From: Aequorivita todarodis
GTDB lineage: Bacteria > Bacteroidota > Bacteroidia > Flavobacteriales > Flavobacteriaceae
Length of the DNA: 64,000 nt
Assembly: GCF_028561335.1 (NCBI RefSeq)
Contig: NZ_JAQQTG010000050.1
Location: 62,001 to 126,000 of the forward strand
Reading direction: 5' to 3'
Shown: positions 55,672 to 64,000 of the stretch, piece by piece
Layout: every line of letters begins with the position of its first letter
Position numbering within the stretch: position 1 is the stretch's first letter
Notes under the pieces: model-generated
Databases searched by the model: none
Seen by the model: the letters and a program-made list of their open reading frames with translations, nothing else
Told to the model about the DNA's origin: nothing
Made by a program: the position numbers and the translations under genes

Positions 55672-56724
55672 ATGATTAAAACAGATATTCTTATCATCGG
55701 TGCGGGACCTACGGGTCTTTTCGCCGTTTTTGAAGCAGGATTACTAAAGTTGAAATGCCATTTAATCGATGCGCTCCCGCAAGCAGGCGGGCAGTGTGCC
55801 GAAATATATCCCAAAAAACCCATTTACGATATTCCCGGCTTTCCCGAAATATTGGCGGGCGAATTGGTAAACAATTTGATGAAGCAGATTGAGCCATTCC
55901 AGCCGGGCTTTACCCTTGGCGAGCGCGCAGATACTATTGAAAAGTTGGAGGATGGCACCTTTATAGTTACTACGGACAAAGGCACAAAACATCACGCTCC
56001 CATTGTTGCAATAGCAGGGGGATTGGGAAGTTTTGAACCGCGCAAACCGCCTATTACAAATCTTTCCGACTTTGAAGATAAGGGTGTGGAATATATCATC
56101 CGCAATCCTGAAATGTATAGGGATAAAAATATTGTTATCTCCGGCGGTGGCGATTCTGCCCTGGATTGGAGCATTTTTTTAACAGATGTTGCTAAAAGCG
56201 TCACGCTTGTGCATCGCAGGAATGAATTCCGCGGCGCGTTGGACAGTGTGGAAAAAGTACAGGAATTAAAGAACCTCGGAAAGATTGAATTGATAACCCC
56301 TGCCGAAGTAATTGGCTTGGTGGGAAAAGAGCGTTTGGAAGAAGTGGTTATTAAGCAGGGAGCTGAGGTCTTCAACCGTGAATGCGACCATTTTATTCCG
56401 CTTTTCGGATTGTCGCCAAAACTCGGCCCCATAGCCGATTGGGGCCTTGAAATTGAAAAAAATGCGATTAAAGTCAACAATGCTTTAGACTATCAAACAA
56501 ACATCCCCGGAATCTACGCCATCGGCGACGTAAATACGTACCCGGGAAAGCTGAAACTTATTCTTTGCGGTTTCCACGAGGCAACCTTAATGTGCCAAAG
56601 CGCCTACCAACGAATTTTTCCAGATAAGCGTTATGTAATGAAATACACCACCGTTGGCGGCGTGGAAGGTTTTGACGGTAGTAAAAAGGAAGCTCCCAAG
56701 GCGGTGGTGAAATCTATCGATTAA
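55672..56724 (+). CDS. Ferredoxin-NADP reductase, thioredoxin-reductase-like type
   Basis: A 350-residue flavoprotein with FAD motif IIGAGPTGLFAVFEAGLL, NADP motif ISGGGDSALDWSIF, and GIYAIGDVNTYPGK near the C-terminus. The redox CxxC of thioredoxin reductase is missing, which marks the TrxR-like ferredoxin-NADP reductase (YumC type). It probably supplies or takes electrons from the ferredoxin encoded at 57750. It follows the Fe-S genes with a 67-base gap. Confidence 0.93.
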   Translation: MIKTDILIIGAGPTGLFAVFEAGLLKLKCHLIDALPQAGGQCAEIYPKKPIYDIPGFPEILAGELVNNLMKQIEPFQPGFTLGERADTIEKLEDGTFIVTTDKGTKHHAPIVAIAGGLGSFEPRKPPITNLSDFEDKGVEYIIRNPEMYRDKNIVISGGGDSALDWSIFLTDVAKSVTLVHRRNEFRGALDSVEKVQELKNLGKIELITPAEVIGLVGKERLEEVVIKQGAEVFNRECDHFIPLFGLSPKLGPIADWGLEIEKNAIKVNNALDYQTNIPGIYAIGDVNTYPGKLKLILCGFHEATLMCQSAYQRIFPDKRYVMKYTTVGGVEGFDGSKKEAPKAVVKSID

Positions 56725-56809
56725 GACGGAAAATTACTGTGGGATTTCTTATCGTTTCACTTCAATTTCAGATTTGAAAAAAATCTATTCCTTCTCCTTA
56801 TCCCGTGTG

Positions 56810-57538
56810 TTACCGCAAATGCTTGCGTTGTATCTGATACCACCCAAAACGCAGATCGTCGAGAAACAGGCTTAACAATAAAATAAAGGCTCCTATCAAG
56901 AGTGTCTTCAGTTGAAGATTCCATTCAATATATAGAAATCCGGCCACGAGACCGCCGCCCAAAAAGGAACAAATAATATAGATGCGCAGTTTAATATTGG
57001 CATTAAGGGTTTTGCGGTCGCGATGGCGTTTTGGAAAAAAAAGATAGGACAGATCAATCCCCAGGTCGGTAAACAAACCCGTTAAGTGGGTAGTGCGCAC
57101 TACGGCATTCGAAATTCGTGTAACAAATGAGTTCTGCAGGCCCATCGTAAACAAGAGCAGACAGATCAACAGATTTGCGTGATCCATAGCCCACGAAAAG
57201 TTTACAAGTCCTACCGTAGATAGGAGCAAGATTTCTATAAAAGTAGGCACTACAAAAACATTCAACTTTCGGGTGGTTTTAAACTGTTCTATCAAAAGAC
57301 TTGCAGCCATGGAGCCCGCCAAAAAGGAAAAAATATAAAGAAAATAGACAAATCCCAACCAGAGACTTCCTTCGGCTAAATCTGCCACAAAAAATGTGAA
57401 ATGACCGGTAACGTTGGTGGTAAGTTGACGAAAGGCCAAGAATCCAGCTACATTTACCATTCCCGCGACAAAAGATAGGACAACCGCAATGTGCAGATTG
57501 TGTGCCATAGTACGGCTCTTACCTTGATGCTTAAACAT
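56810..57538 (-). CDS. YoaK/DUF1275 family membrane protein
   Basis: A 242-residue integral membrane protein with about six helices. Visible: LSFVAGMVNVAGFLAFRQLTTNVTGHFTF and GLQNSFVTRISNAVVRTTHLTGLFTDLGID, the family's two repeated NxxxGxxT-type loops. Function is unknown; some members are acid- or stress-induced. The start at 57538 (MFKHQGKSRTMAHNL) agrees with flavobacterial relatives. Divergent from the ferredoxin gene. Confidence 0.88.
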   Translation of the reverse strand: MFKHQGKSRTMAHNLHIAVVLSFVAGMVNVAGFLAFRQLTTNVTGHFTFFVADLAEGSLWLGFVYFLYIFSFLAGSMAASLLIEQFKTTRKLNVFVVPTFIEILLLSTVGLVNFSWAMDHANLLICLLLFTMGLQNSFVTRISNAVVRTTHLTGLFTDLGIDLSYLFFPKRHRDRKTLNANIKLRIYIICSFLGGGLVAGFLYIEWNLQLKTLLIGAFILLLSLFLDDLRFGWYQIQRKHLR

Positions 57539-57678
57539 ATTGTTGTTTTATTGGAAATAAGGAACCACTATTGGAATGGTTGCATTTTTCCCTTCAAAAA
57601 TAGCCCGAAATATAATAAAATAGATTTCGGCCTTCGCCTAAATTTTGTTTTTCCTGAGTCAAAATCTGCCATTTGTAT

Positions 57679-57686
57679 TACTTTTG
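57679..57686 (+). promoter_or_regulatory. Promoter -7 box TACTTTTG for the ferredoxin gene
   Basis: Fits TAnnTTTG, 63 bases before the ATG at 57750. Confidence 0.5.
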
Positions 57687-57749
57687 AAATTTCGTTCCCA
57701 AAACGTGGTTTCTTCAATTAATTGATCTGAATAATTTATAAAACAGCGC

Positions 57750-58079
57750 ATGAAAGACATAAAAATAACCATTACCGATCGCCAAGGGGTAAAACACCAA
57801 GTAGATGCCCCTACCGATATGAACATGAACCTCATGGAGGTAATACGTTCCTACGAGCTGGCTCCCGAGGGCACCATCGGCATCTGCGGCGGTATGGCCA
57901 TGTGCGCTTCCTGCCAGTGCTATGTGCAGAGCGACCACCCTTTGCCCGAAATGGGCCAAGACGAAGACCTGATGCTGTCCGAGGCCTTTCACGTTCAGGA
58001 CAACAGCCGGTTGAGCTGCCAAATATTTATTACGGAAACCCTCAATGGATTGGAGGTTGAGCTTGCGCCCGAGGCTTAA
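57750..58079 (+). CDS. Adrenodoxin-type [2Fe-2S] ferredoxin
   Basis: A 109-residue ferredoxin with the cluster ligands visible as CGGMAMCASC (Cx5Cx2C) and the fourth cysteine in NSRLSCQIF. Preceded by MNLMEVIRSYELAPEGTIGI, the usual first strand and helix. It is probably the electron partner of the reductase at 55672; no P450 is present in the window. Its C-terminus (VELAPEA) is short. Confidence 0.93.
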   Translation: MKDIKITITDRQGVKHQVDAPTDMNMNLMEVIRSYELAPEGTIGICGGMAMCASCQCYVQSDHPLPEMGQDEDLMLSEAFHVQDNSRLSCQIFITETLNGLEVELAPEA

Positions 58080-58180
58080 TACCTGTACTTTCACTTCTTT
58101 ATTCCTATATCCGTAAGCGAATCTTCCCAATTAAAAATTTGAAATAAAATTTCTTCAAAAAAATCATATTTTTATTTGTA

Positions 58181-58205
58181 TTAAGTCTAAATAAGACTAA
58201 TTTTG
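58181..58205 (+). promoter_or_regulatory. Inverted-repeat-like operator overlapping a promoter box
   Basis: AAGTCT-AAAT-AAGACT (about 58183-58198) is directly followed by and overlaps a -7 box TAATTTTG (58198-58205). A repressor bound here would block the porin/imelysin operon. A Fur-type site is possible given the iron genes but is not shown. Confidence 0.5.
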
Positions 58206-58222
58206 TGCCCTAAATTTTTAGA

Positions 58223-59566
58223 ATGAAGGGATATTTAGTGTCTTTTGCCCTGTTGCTATCAGGGAGCGTTTTTTGTCAAACCGTGTTGGATTCCACGACG
58301 GTGGCACAACTAAAAAAGGAGATCAAACAGGAGTTACGCGAGGAAATGCGTGCGGATTCCAATCTTCAAAAAAGCCCGGTCTTTAGCTTTAGGAATTTCA
58401 GTTTAAAAGGCTACGGAGCCATGAACTACTATCATTTTGATTTTGATACCGATCCCTCGCTAAAGGATAAAATAGATCTGGAACGCCTAAATCTGTATCT
58501 CGGCTATTCTTTTTCTGATAAGATAAGCTTGAAGTCGGAAATAGAGTTTGAACACGGCGGTACCGGGGCCTCGATAGGCTACGACACCCAAGAGGAATTC
58601 GGCGAGTTTGAGGACGAAATTGAAAAAGGGGGCTCGGTAAAATTGGAGCAGTTGTATGTAGATTTTAAAATAGCGCCTTATTTTAATGTTCGCGCTGGCC
58701 GTATGAAGGTGTATTTCGGGCTTTCACAAAAACTGGATGAGCCCACCTCATACTTTACCACCTATCGTCCCGAAATGGAAAACGAGATACTTCCCCTGGG
58801 TTGGTATGAAAACGGAATCTCCTTTTACGGTACGTTTGCCAAAAGATTTTCATATAAGGCCTATATAGTAAGTGGTCTGGATGCTTCGGGATTTTCCTCA
58901 CGGGGCTGGATAAAGAATGGGTACCAGCAGCGTTTTGAGATGAACAATGCTGAATCCTTCGCTTTTGCCGGCCGTTTGGATTATTATTTTGGGGCCAATG
59001 ACCATACGTTTATAGGGATTGCGGGCTATATTAATGACGCTGCCGCAAACCGTCCCAAAAAGGATATGAACAAAAGTGCCTACGTAACCATAGTGGAAGG
59101 GCACATAAGTTATGACGAAAAAAATCTTCGCTTTAATGCCGTTGCATTATACGGCAATCTTGAGAACTCCGATGTCGTTTCGCAGAAAAACGCCAATCTT
59201 TCCAACAATCTGGGGGTAAAAAGAACCCCGGTCGGCAAAAATGCTCTTGGTGTTTCTGTAGAGGCAGGCTACAATATTTTGCCACTTTTCGCAAGCCGAA
59301 CTTCCCAAAAACTATATCCGTTTCTGCGTTATGACTATTACGACACCATGCAGGATGTGGAAGGCGCGATAGTTAAAAATCCGCGTTGGGAACGAAGTGC
59401 CATTACGGGAGGGGTCAACTGGTTTGTGCATCCGCAAATTGTTGTAAAAGCGCACTATTCAGACAGAAAATTGGGTTCGGAAAATTACGATCCCTCAACC
59501 CTGCAATTTACGGGGAACAAACAACACGAAAAAACATTCTCGGCCGGAATAGGCTTTACATTTTAA
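58223..59566 (+). CDS. Outer-membrane beta-barrel porin, OprP-like
   Basis: A 447-residue exported protein with signal peptide MKGYLVSFALLLSGSVFC, a short coiled-coil (VAQLKKEIKQELREEM) and a barrel of about 16 strands (LKGYGAMNYYHF, LGYSFSDKISLKSEIEFEHGG, VRAGRMKVYFGLSQKL, ... FSAGIGFTF). It resembles phosphate-selective-porin-type proteins found next to imelysin in Bacteroidota. The three-gene context (porin, imelysin, di-heme oxidoreductase) suggests uptake of an iron or metal complex. The ligand is not known. Confidence 0.85.
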   Translation: MKGYLVSFALLLSGSVFCQTVLDSTTVAQLKKEIKQELREEMRADSNLQKSPVFSFRNFSLKGYGAMNYYHFDFDTDPSLKDKIDLERLNLYLGYSFSDKISLKSEIEFEHGGTGASIGYDTQEEFGEFEDEIEKGGSVKLEQLYVDFKIAPYFNVRAGRMKVYFGLSQKLDEPTSYFTTYRPEMENEILPLGWYENGISFYGTFAKRFSYKAYIVSGLDASGFSSRGWIKNGYQQRFEMNNAESFAFAGRLDYYFGANDHTFIGIAGYINDAAANRPKKDMNKSAYVTIVEGHISYDEKNLRFNAVALYGNLENSDVVSQKNANLSNNLGVKRTPVGKNALGVSVEAGYNILPLFASRTSQKLYPFLRYDYYDTMQDVEGAIVKNPRWERSAITGGVNWFVHPQIVVKAHYSDRKLGSENYDPSTLQFTGNKQHEKTFSAGIGFTF

Positions 59567-59596
59567 ACCATTCAAATAATCTCTAAATAAATTTTA

Positions 59597-60679
59597 ATGA
59601 AAAAATCAATCTTTATACTCGCTTTGGCAATTGCAGCTCCTTTCGGTTTTACCAGTTGTAGCGATAACGATCCACCACAGGAAACACAAGAAAACAACGA
59701 CGAACTTTATAAAGAGGTCTTAACCAATCTTTCTTTAAGAGTTATTACTGAAACGTATAACCAACTTTACACCAATTCGCTTGCTTTGGAACAGGCTGCT
59801 AATGCAATGGCTGTTGGCGATGAAGCCGCCTTGGAAACCGCGAAAAGCAAATGGCAGGACACCCGTGCCCCTTGGGAGGAATCGGAAGGATTTCTTTATG
59901 GCCCCGTAGATACCGAAGGAATCGACCCCGCGATAGATTCCTGGCCTGTTGACGTAAACGCCATCAACAATGTTCTCAACAGTGGCAACCCCATTACCCA
60001 ATCCTTGCTTGAAAGCAACAACGAAGCAAGAGGTTTCCATACGTTAGAATACTTTTTTTGGGGCTTGGACGGCGATAAAACAGCCACCGATCTTACTGCT
60101 CGCGAAATTGAATACATAAAAGCCGCTGCTTCCGATTTGCGTTCAAAAACTGAACAGTTGTATTTTGGATGGCTGCCATCTCAAGGTAATTTTGCCTCAA
60201 ACTTTATAAATGCTGGGGAAAGCGGATCTGTATATACTTCAAAAATAAATGCACTTTCTGAAATTGCTGAAGGTATTGAGATTATTGCAGATGAAGTTGC
60301 AAACGGAAAAATTGAGGAACCACTTAACGGAAACAATGGTGGGCCAAGACCAGAAGCTGAGGAATCGCGTTTCAGCAACAACTCAAAATTAGACTTTGCC
60401 AATAATATCCGCAGTATTGAGCATATTTATCACGGCGACTTTAATGGGGTGCAGGGCAAGGGTCTTACTGATATTGTAAGCGCCAAAAACCCAAACCTCG
60501 ATACTGAAATTAAAACGGCTATTTCTGAAGCCATTGTAGCTATTGAGGCCATCCCCGGAACCTTTACCCAGGCCATATTCGATAACCGGGCCGAAGTGGA
60601 GTTTGCCCAGGGCAAGGTACTTGCTCTTTTGAATAAATTGCAATCACAGCTTGTGCCTCTTATTTCAAATTTGAATTAG
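59597..60679 (+). CDS. Imelysin family lipoprotein (EfeO-like metal-binding)
   Basis: A 360-residue lipoprotein with signal MKKSIFILALAIAAPFGFTSCSD (lipobox C21). The imelysin fold carries the GxHxxE motif in RGFHTLEYFFWG (about residues 141-152) and DSWPVDVNAINNVL. Imelysin/EfeO proteins bind Fe(III) or related metals in the periplasm or on the surface. Follows the porin by 30 bases; a terminator lies before the next gene. Confidence 0.92.
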   Translation: MKKSIFILALAIAAPFGFTSCSDNDPPQETQENNDELYKEVLTNLSLRVITETYNQLYTNSLALEQAANAMAVGDEAALETAKSKWQDTRAPWEESEGFLYGPVDTEGIDPAIDSWPVDVNAINNVLNSGNPITQSLLESNNEARGFHTLEYFFWGLDGDKTATDLTAREIEYIKAAASDLRSKTEQLYFGWLPSQGNFASNFINAGESGSVYTSKINALSEIAEGIEIIADEVANGKIEEPLNGNNGGPRPEAEESRFSNNSKLDFANNIRSIEHIYHGDFNGVQGKGLTDIVSAKNPNLDTEIKTAISEAIVAIEAIPGTFTQAIFDNRAEVEFAQGKVLALLNKLQSQLVPLISNLN

Positions 60680-60692
60680 CAACTAATTCCAT

Positions 60693-60726
60693 AACGGGCT
60701 GCTATTTTTAGGCAGCCCGTTTTTAT
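60693..60726 (+). terminator. Terminator/attenuator between imelysin and di-heme oxidoreductase genes
   Basis: Stem CGGGCTGC-TATTTTTAG-GCAGCCCG followed by T5, ten bases before the next ATG. Read-through would set a lower level of the oxidoreductase. Confidence 0.88.
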
Positions 60727-60736
60727 ATTTTTTTCT

Positions 60737-62116
60737 ATGAAGCGTTATTATTGCCTTTTACTATCCGTTCTTCTATTTTCATCTTGTGCCAAGGATTCTG
60801 ATTCAGTATATGAACCTTTGCCGAATTTACAGGAACGTCTTTTGGCAGGTGGAGAAACCACGGTATTTTTGACTTCCAGTAATGCTTTTAGTACGCCGGC
60901 AACCAATTTGTCGGGCTCCAAGCTGGATTTTCATTTGGATGGCGATTTTCAATTTGAAACCGTGTTCGTTACAGCGCCCGCCCCTGTGAACAGTGGCGTG
61001 GGTCCTATTTTCAACAATTCATCCTGCATTGGCTGCCACCCCAAGGATGGTAGGGCACCTTTCCCGAATGATATAAACAGCCTGAGTGGATTTTTTTTAC
61101 GGACAAGCATGCCGGGCACAGGGGAAAACAATGCACCTATACCGGTTCCCGGATTCGGGAAACAGATCCAGAACCACGCAATTTTTGGGTATGAGCCCGA
61201 AGGGAAATTCCACGTTTCCTACACACCCATCGTTGAGACCCTTGCCGACGGCACGCAGGTAACACTCCAAAAACCTACATATTCCCTGTTGGACACCTAC
61301 ATTCCTTTTCCGGCAGAGGCGCAACTCTCGCCGCGATTGGCTTCCCCAGTATTCGGTTTGGGTCTTTTGGAAGCCATTCCCGAGTACTATATTTTGGCCA
61401 ATGAGGATGTAAACGATGCTGATGGCGACGGAATTTCGGGAAAGGCCAATTATGTGTTCGACCATCGTTCCAATTCGGTACAACTTGGCCGTTTCGGATG
61501 GAAGGCCAACACCGCTACTATTATGGAGCAGTGCGCCGGCGCTTATGTGCACGATATGGGCGTTACAAATACGTTATTTCCTTTTGAAACTGGCTATGGC
61601 CAAAGCAACGGCAGCGATGGCTTGGGCGACGATCCCGAAATATCGCAAGCCCTTTTGGACGAGATAACGTTTTATTGCCAAACGCTGGGCGTTCCCGCTC
61701 CAAGAAATTTGGACGATGAAGGAGTAAAACGAGGTGCTGCCCTTTTTGACCAGATACAATGCGCAAAATGCCATATTCCAAAAATGATTTCTGAAAGTTT
61801 TTCAGTGGCCGAGGTCGCCAATCAAACCTTCTATCCTTACACCGATATGCTCCTGCACGATATGGGCGAGGGGCTGGCCGACAATCGTTCCGATTTTCTT
61901 GCCAATGAGCGCGAATGGCGCACCAGGCCTTTATGGGGAATTGGTCTGACACAGGTGGTAAACGGCCATACCGATTTTCTCCACGACGGAAGGGCGAAGA
62001 ACATTACCGAGGCTATTTTATGGCACGGTGGCGAAGCGGAAACCGCGAAGAACAATTTTAAAAATCTCACTACTTCGGAAAGGGAGGATTTGCTGAAATT
62101 TATAAACTCGCTGTAA
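60737..62116 (+). CDS. Di-heme oxidoreductase (DHOR/DUF1111) lipoprotein, c-type cytochrome
   Basis: A 459-residue lipoprotein (signal MKRYYCLLLSVLLFSSC, lipobox C17) with two haem-c sites: CIGCH at 97-101 and CAKCH near 341-345. Other family strings: FNNSSCIGCHPKDGRAPFP, GLGLLEAIPEYYIL, DADGDGISGKANYV, DFLHDGRAKNITEAILWHGGEAE. Such proteins occur with imelysin in iron uptake, where a periplasmic redox step may release or reduce the metal. It sits behind the attenuator at 60693. Confidence 0.92.
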   Translation: MKRYYCLLLSVLLFSSCAKDSDSVYEPLPNLQERLLAGGETTVFLTSSNAFSTPATNLSGSKLDFHLDGDFQFETVFVTAPAPVNSGVGPIFNNSSCIGCHPKDGRAPFPNDINSLSGFFLRTSMPGTGENNAPIPVPGFGKQIQNHAIFGYEPEGKFHVSYTPIVETLADGTQVTLQKPTYSLLDTYIPFPAEAQLSPRLASPVFGLGLLEAIPEYYILANEDVNDADGDGISGKANYVFDHRSNSVQLGRFGWKANTATIMEQCAGAYVHDMGVTNTLFPFETGYGQSNGSDGLGDDPEISQALLDEITFYCQTLGVPAPRNLDDEGVKRGAALFDQIQCAKCHIPKMISESFSVAEVANQTFYPYTDMLLHDMGEGLADNRSDFLANEREWRTRPLWGIGLTQVVNGHTDFLHDGRAKNITEAILWHGGEAETAKNNFKNLTTSEREDLLKFINSL

Positions 62117-62127
62117 CTTCTTTCTGA

Positions 62128-62838
62128 TTATTTCAGAATAATTTTCGCAAACGGAAATAGCTGATCCACAAACTTTTTATAAGCTACTTCTGAAGGATGC
62201 AGGCCGTCCGGAGCGACCAACGTAGGGTTTTCCAAACCTTTTTGGGTTATGGGAGTTATATTTTCAAAACGCACTCCCTTTTCCTTGGAAATCATTTCTG
62301 CGAAGGCATTGTAGTTTTTCAGTTCCGAAGTAATTTTTTCGGCCTTGCCAGATTTTTGTCCGAATGGCGTAAAAGCATAATCGGGAATGGATAGTACGAT
62401 CACATTTTCCTTTTTTCCTTTTGCGAATCCGATAGCCATATCAAGCAATTTTGGAAATTCTTCTTCGTAAAGCGAAAAGGTTTTTCCTTGATATTGGTTG
62501 TTCACGCCAATGAGCAGGGTTACCAAATCATAATCTTTTGAAGGATTTTCCGCGGCGATTGCCCCCAACAAATCTGTAGTGGTCCAACCTGTTTTGGCAA
62601 TTATTTTTACCGAGGTTTTTTCCTTTAAGGTATTGTTTAAACTATCGGCAAGTTGCTTCGGATAATTACAGTCGCCGCAAACGCTTTCGCCTATGGTATA
62701 ACTGTCGCCGAGCGCCAGATATTTATAGGTTGTTTTTTCCGAAGAAGCATTCTTTTTTGAAATTCCGCAGGAAAACGAAACCAAGGCCATTAGTAATATT
62801 GCAATTTTAAAATGGATCCTTTTTTTGATATTTATCAT
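62128..62838 (-). CDS. SGNH/GDSL-family hydrolase lipoprotein
   Basis: About 236 residues from the ATG at 62836-62838; an upstream TTG at 62862 was rejected. The signal ends at a lipobox (ALVSFSC). Visible: block I ALGDSYTIGES (catalytic Ser), the block III-like LIGVNNQYQG, and block V DGLHPSEVAY (catalytic Asp and His). A cell-envelope esterase or lipase of unknown substrate. It is convergent with the di-heme oxidoreductase gene. Confidence 0.9.
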   Translation of the reverse strand: MINIKKRIHFKIAILLMALVSFSCGISKKNASSEKTTYKYLALGDSYTIGESVCGDCNYPKQLADSLNNTLKEKTSVKIIAKTGWTTTDLLGAIAAENPSKDYDLVTLLIGVNNQYQGKTFSLYEEEFPKLLDMAIGFAKGKKENVIVLSIPDYAFTPFGQKSGKAEKITSELKNYNAFAEMISKEKGVRFENITPITQKGLENPTLVAPDGLHPSEVAYKKFVDQLFPFAKIILK

Positions 62839-62863
62839 AAACTGAGAATGAATTTTTTCCAAC

Positions 62864-62980
62864 TAAACCCGAGGGTTTACATATTTATAGGTAACGATAG
62901 CGGTTTCGATATTCGACCCTTTCGGGGTCGTAGAAACCATTGCTATCGGGATTCTATAAATATACAATTCCTTCGGAATT
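62864..62980. repeat. Triple-hairpin REP-like repeat
   Basis: Three perfect hairpins: TAAACCC-GA-GGGTTTA (62864-62879), CGACCC-TTTCG-GGGTCG (62914-62930) and AATTCC-TTC-GGAATT (62966-62980). The middle one is extended by CGATAGC...GCTATCG and GGTTTC...GAAACC arms. The layout is that of REP/BIME sequences served by RAYT transposases, none of which is in the window. Confidence 0.8.
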
Positions 62981-63016
62981 GGTTTCGTTTTATAATTTTA
63001 AGTACGATAAAAGCTG

Positions 63017-63913
63017 CTATTCAGTTTTATAATCAATCAGTTTTTGCGGTCCTTCCAGCAAGACCCGCACAACTTTAAGCGTGCCGTCCTCCGTGGTGGC
63101 AATCTGCCATTTTATAAGGGAAATTTCGCCATTTTCTATTTCCAATCCCGTGATGCTACGCGGGTGTACGCAGCTTCCGTCGTTAAAAAAGGCAATGTCG
63201 CCCGGCTCGGGAAAACGCGGTCTGTGGGTATGGCCAATGACGGTAAAAAGGTTTTTATTTTCAATAATCCAACGTTTGGTGCGTCTTTCAACTTTAATTA
63301 GATTTTTATAGTTTTTAGCGGGACTGGTGGGATCGCCAATCCCAAAAATCTGCAATTGCCGCCAAAGTACGCGCACCATAAATCGGTTGAATTTCCAACC
63401 AACATAATTCCACCAATCGGCTTGGTGGCCGTGCATCATGAAAATTTCCTGTTGGGTTTCTTCGTGTTTCAGAATAAGGCCTTCCGTAAATTCGATCCCC
63501 GGAAAAAGAGGTGCTTCTTTATTTGTTATTTTATCAAAATAGGTAAAGAGGTTTTTTTCCACATATTTTTTGTTTTTATAGACCATATCGTGGTTTCCCA
63601 CCAATCTATAAAGCCTTCCTTCATTGAAGAAAAGTTTCATCAAATCATACACATTGTGGTGGGCTTCAAAAACATCCTTAAAGAAAATATTTTCCCAAAG
63701 TTCGTCGCCATCGCCTATTTCGCAATACGTAAAGCCTTTTTTATAATAATCCTGCAGCGCGTGGAAATAGATGTTACGGTTGTTAGCAAAATCGTCCGCA
63801 AAACTGTTGTCGCCACGGTGGCAATCGCTGAAAATTATGAATTTTGAATCGTCATTGAAAGAAATCCGTCGGGCGGTGCGGTAAGCGCGATATATTCTGG
63901 TTTTTGAGGACAT
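63017..63913 (-). CDS. Metallophosphoesterase
   Basis: A 298-residue calcineurin-like phosphoesterase with FIIFSDCHRGDNSF (D, H ligands), GDGDELWENI, LVGNHDMVY (NHD), MMHGHQADWWN and VIGHTHRPRFPEPGDIAFFNDGSC (GHTH). All metal ligands are intact. The arrangement resembles the UDP-2,3-diacylglucosamine hydrolase (LpxH)-like branch of flavobacteria, but it could be a general phosphatase. It starts in the last 100 bases of the window. Confidence 0.9.
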   Translation of the reverse strand: MSSKTRIYRAYRTARRISFNDDSKFIIFSDCHRGDNSFADDFANNRNIYFHALQDYYKKGFTYCEIGDGDELWENIFFKDVFEAHHNVYDLMKLFFNEGRLYRLVGNHDMVYKNKKYVEKNLFTYFDKITNKEAPLFPGIEFTEGLILKHEETQQEIFMMHGHQADWWNYVGWKFNRFMVRVLWRQLQIFGIGDPTSPAKNYKNLIKVERRTKRWIIENKNLFTVIGHTHRPRFPEPGDIAFFNDGSCVHPRSITGLEIENGEISLIKWQIATTEDGTLKVVRVLLEGPQKLIDYKTE

Positions 63914-63959
63914 CGGTCAAATGTTTTCTGAAAGATACAACTTGCAATAGAAACAAAAG

Positions 63960-63990
63960 AAGCCGTCTCAAAACCTGGGGCGGCTTTTTC
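63960..63990 (-). terminator. Terminator-like hairpin at the window edge
   Basis: AAGCCG...CGGCTT with a 15-base loop and a T run on the plus side. It probably ends a gene to the right or left of the edge; the gene itself is not visible. Confidence 0.5.
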
Positions 63991-64000
63991 TATTAAAAAG

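Noticed and set aside
1-64000. tRNA, rRNA, intact transposase or prophage genes
   Set aside because: None recognised on reading both strands; a covariance search for tRNAs would be the decisive check.

Overview
The window looks like chromosome of a marine-type member of the Flavobacteriaceae (Bacteroidota). The evidence is the gene families (DUF4271, DUF4296, DUF4301, DUF3098 and DUF3127 proteins, two type IX secretion C-terminal sorting domains), the near absence of Shine-Dalgarno sequences, the recurring Bacteroidota -7 promoter motif TAnnTTTG, and frequent TTG/GTG starts. Genus is an inference I do not press. I recognised no rRNA or tRNA gene and no phage or intact transposase.

Layout. 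1-1414: an omega-amidase/transaminase pair. 1407-3952: a restriction-modification island (Vsr nick endonuclease, Eco47II/Sau96I-type endonuclease, C5-cytosine methyltransferase). 4107-5423: ahcY. 5517-10299: a same-strand cluster with a phosphopantetheinyl transferase, a PcrB-type prenylglyceryl-phosphate synthase, a thiamine-binding protein/PnuC/NadR-like kinase set, DUF4301 and an ArfB-type rescue factor. 10615-14997: a small secreted protein, a sigma-54 response regulator and a convergent hybrid kinase. 15246-17726: a TPP riboswitch with terminator driving a TonB-dependent receptor, so thiamine uptake is spread over two loci. 18413-31192: housekeeping (greA, HIT, aat, tag, truB, uppP, ftsX) with a MntA/HepT toxin-antitoxin pair set into the uppP-truB order, plus a secreted deiminase. 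31279-34794: a leuS gene enlarged by several in-frame insertions. 34930-51640: a zinc peptidase, saccharopine dehydrogenase-like protein, pckA, hemD, dolichol-phosphate mannosyltransferase-like protein, pyrC, tyrS, a LuxE-like protein, PhoB/PhoR, and trmB. 51679-56724: LysE, an alkyltransferase-like protein, Fic, Mrp, NifU-C and a ferredoxin-NADP reductase. 57750-62116: a ferredoxin and a porin/imelysin/di-heme oxidoreductase set that looks like iron acquisition. 62128-63913: a GDSL lipoprotein and a metallophosphoesterase.

The most unusual content is in the repeats. (1) A G/C-rich palindromic element family with ends of the AACATCCC or CAGGG...TCCCCC type lies between genes, at the 3' end of pcrB, and inside leuS. 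The largest leuS copy carries an intact DUF559 (Vsr-like PD-(D/E)XK) nuclease domain read in frame through the synthetase. (2) Unrelated perfect or near-perfect palindromes sit in frame inside mrp, the hybrid kinase, the TonB receptor and the DUF4301 gene, like Rickettsia palindromic elements. (3) At eight loci short arrays with a 7-base unit abut a start codon, a stop codon or a structured RNA. In the TPP riboswitch two such arrays make up the two strands of the variable arm. Together these suggest a genome shaped by small repeat elements that are tolerated inside genes, with a DUF559 nuclease as a candidate mobilising enzyme. That last step is inference.
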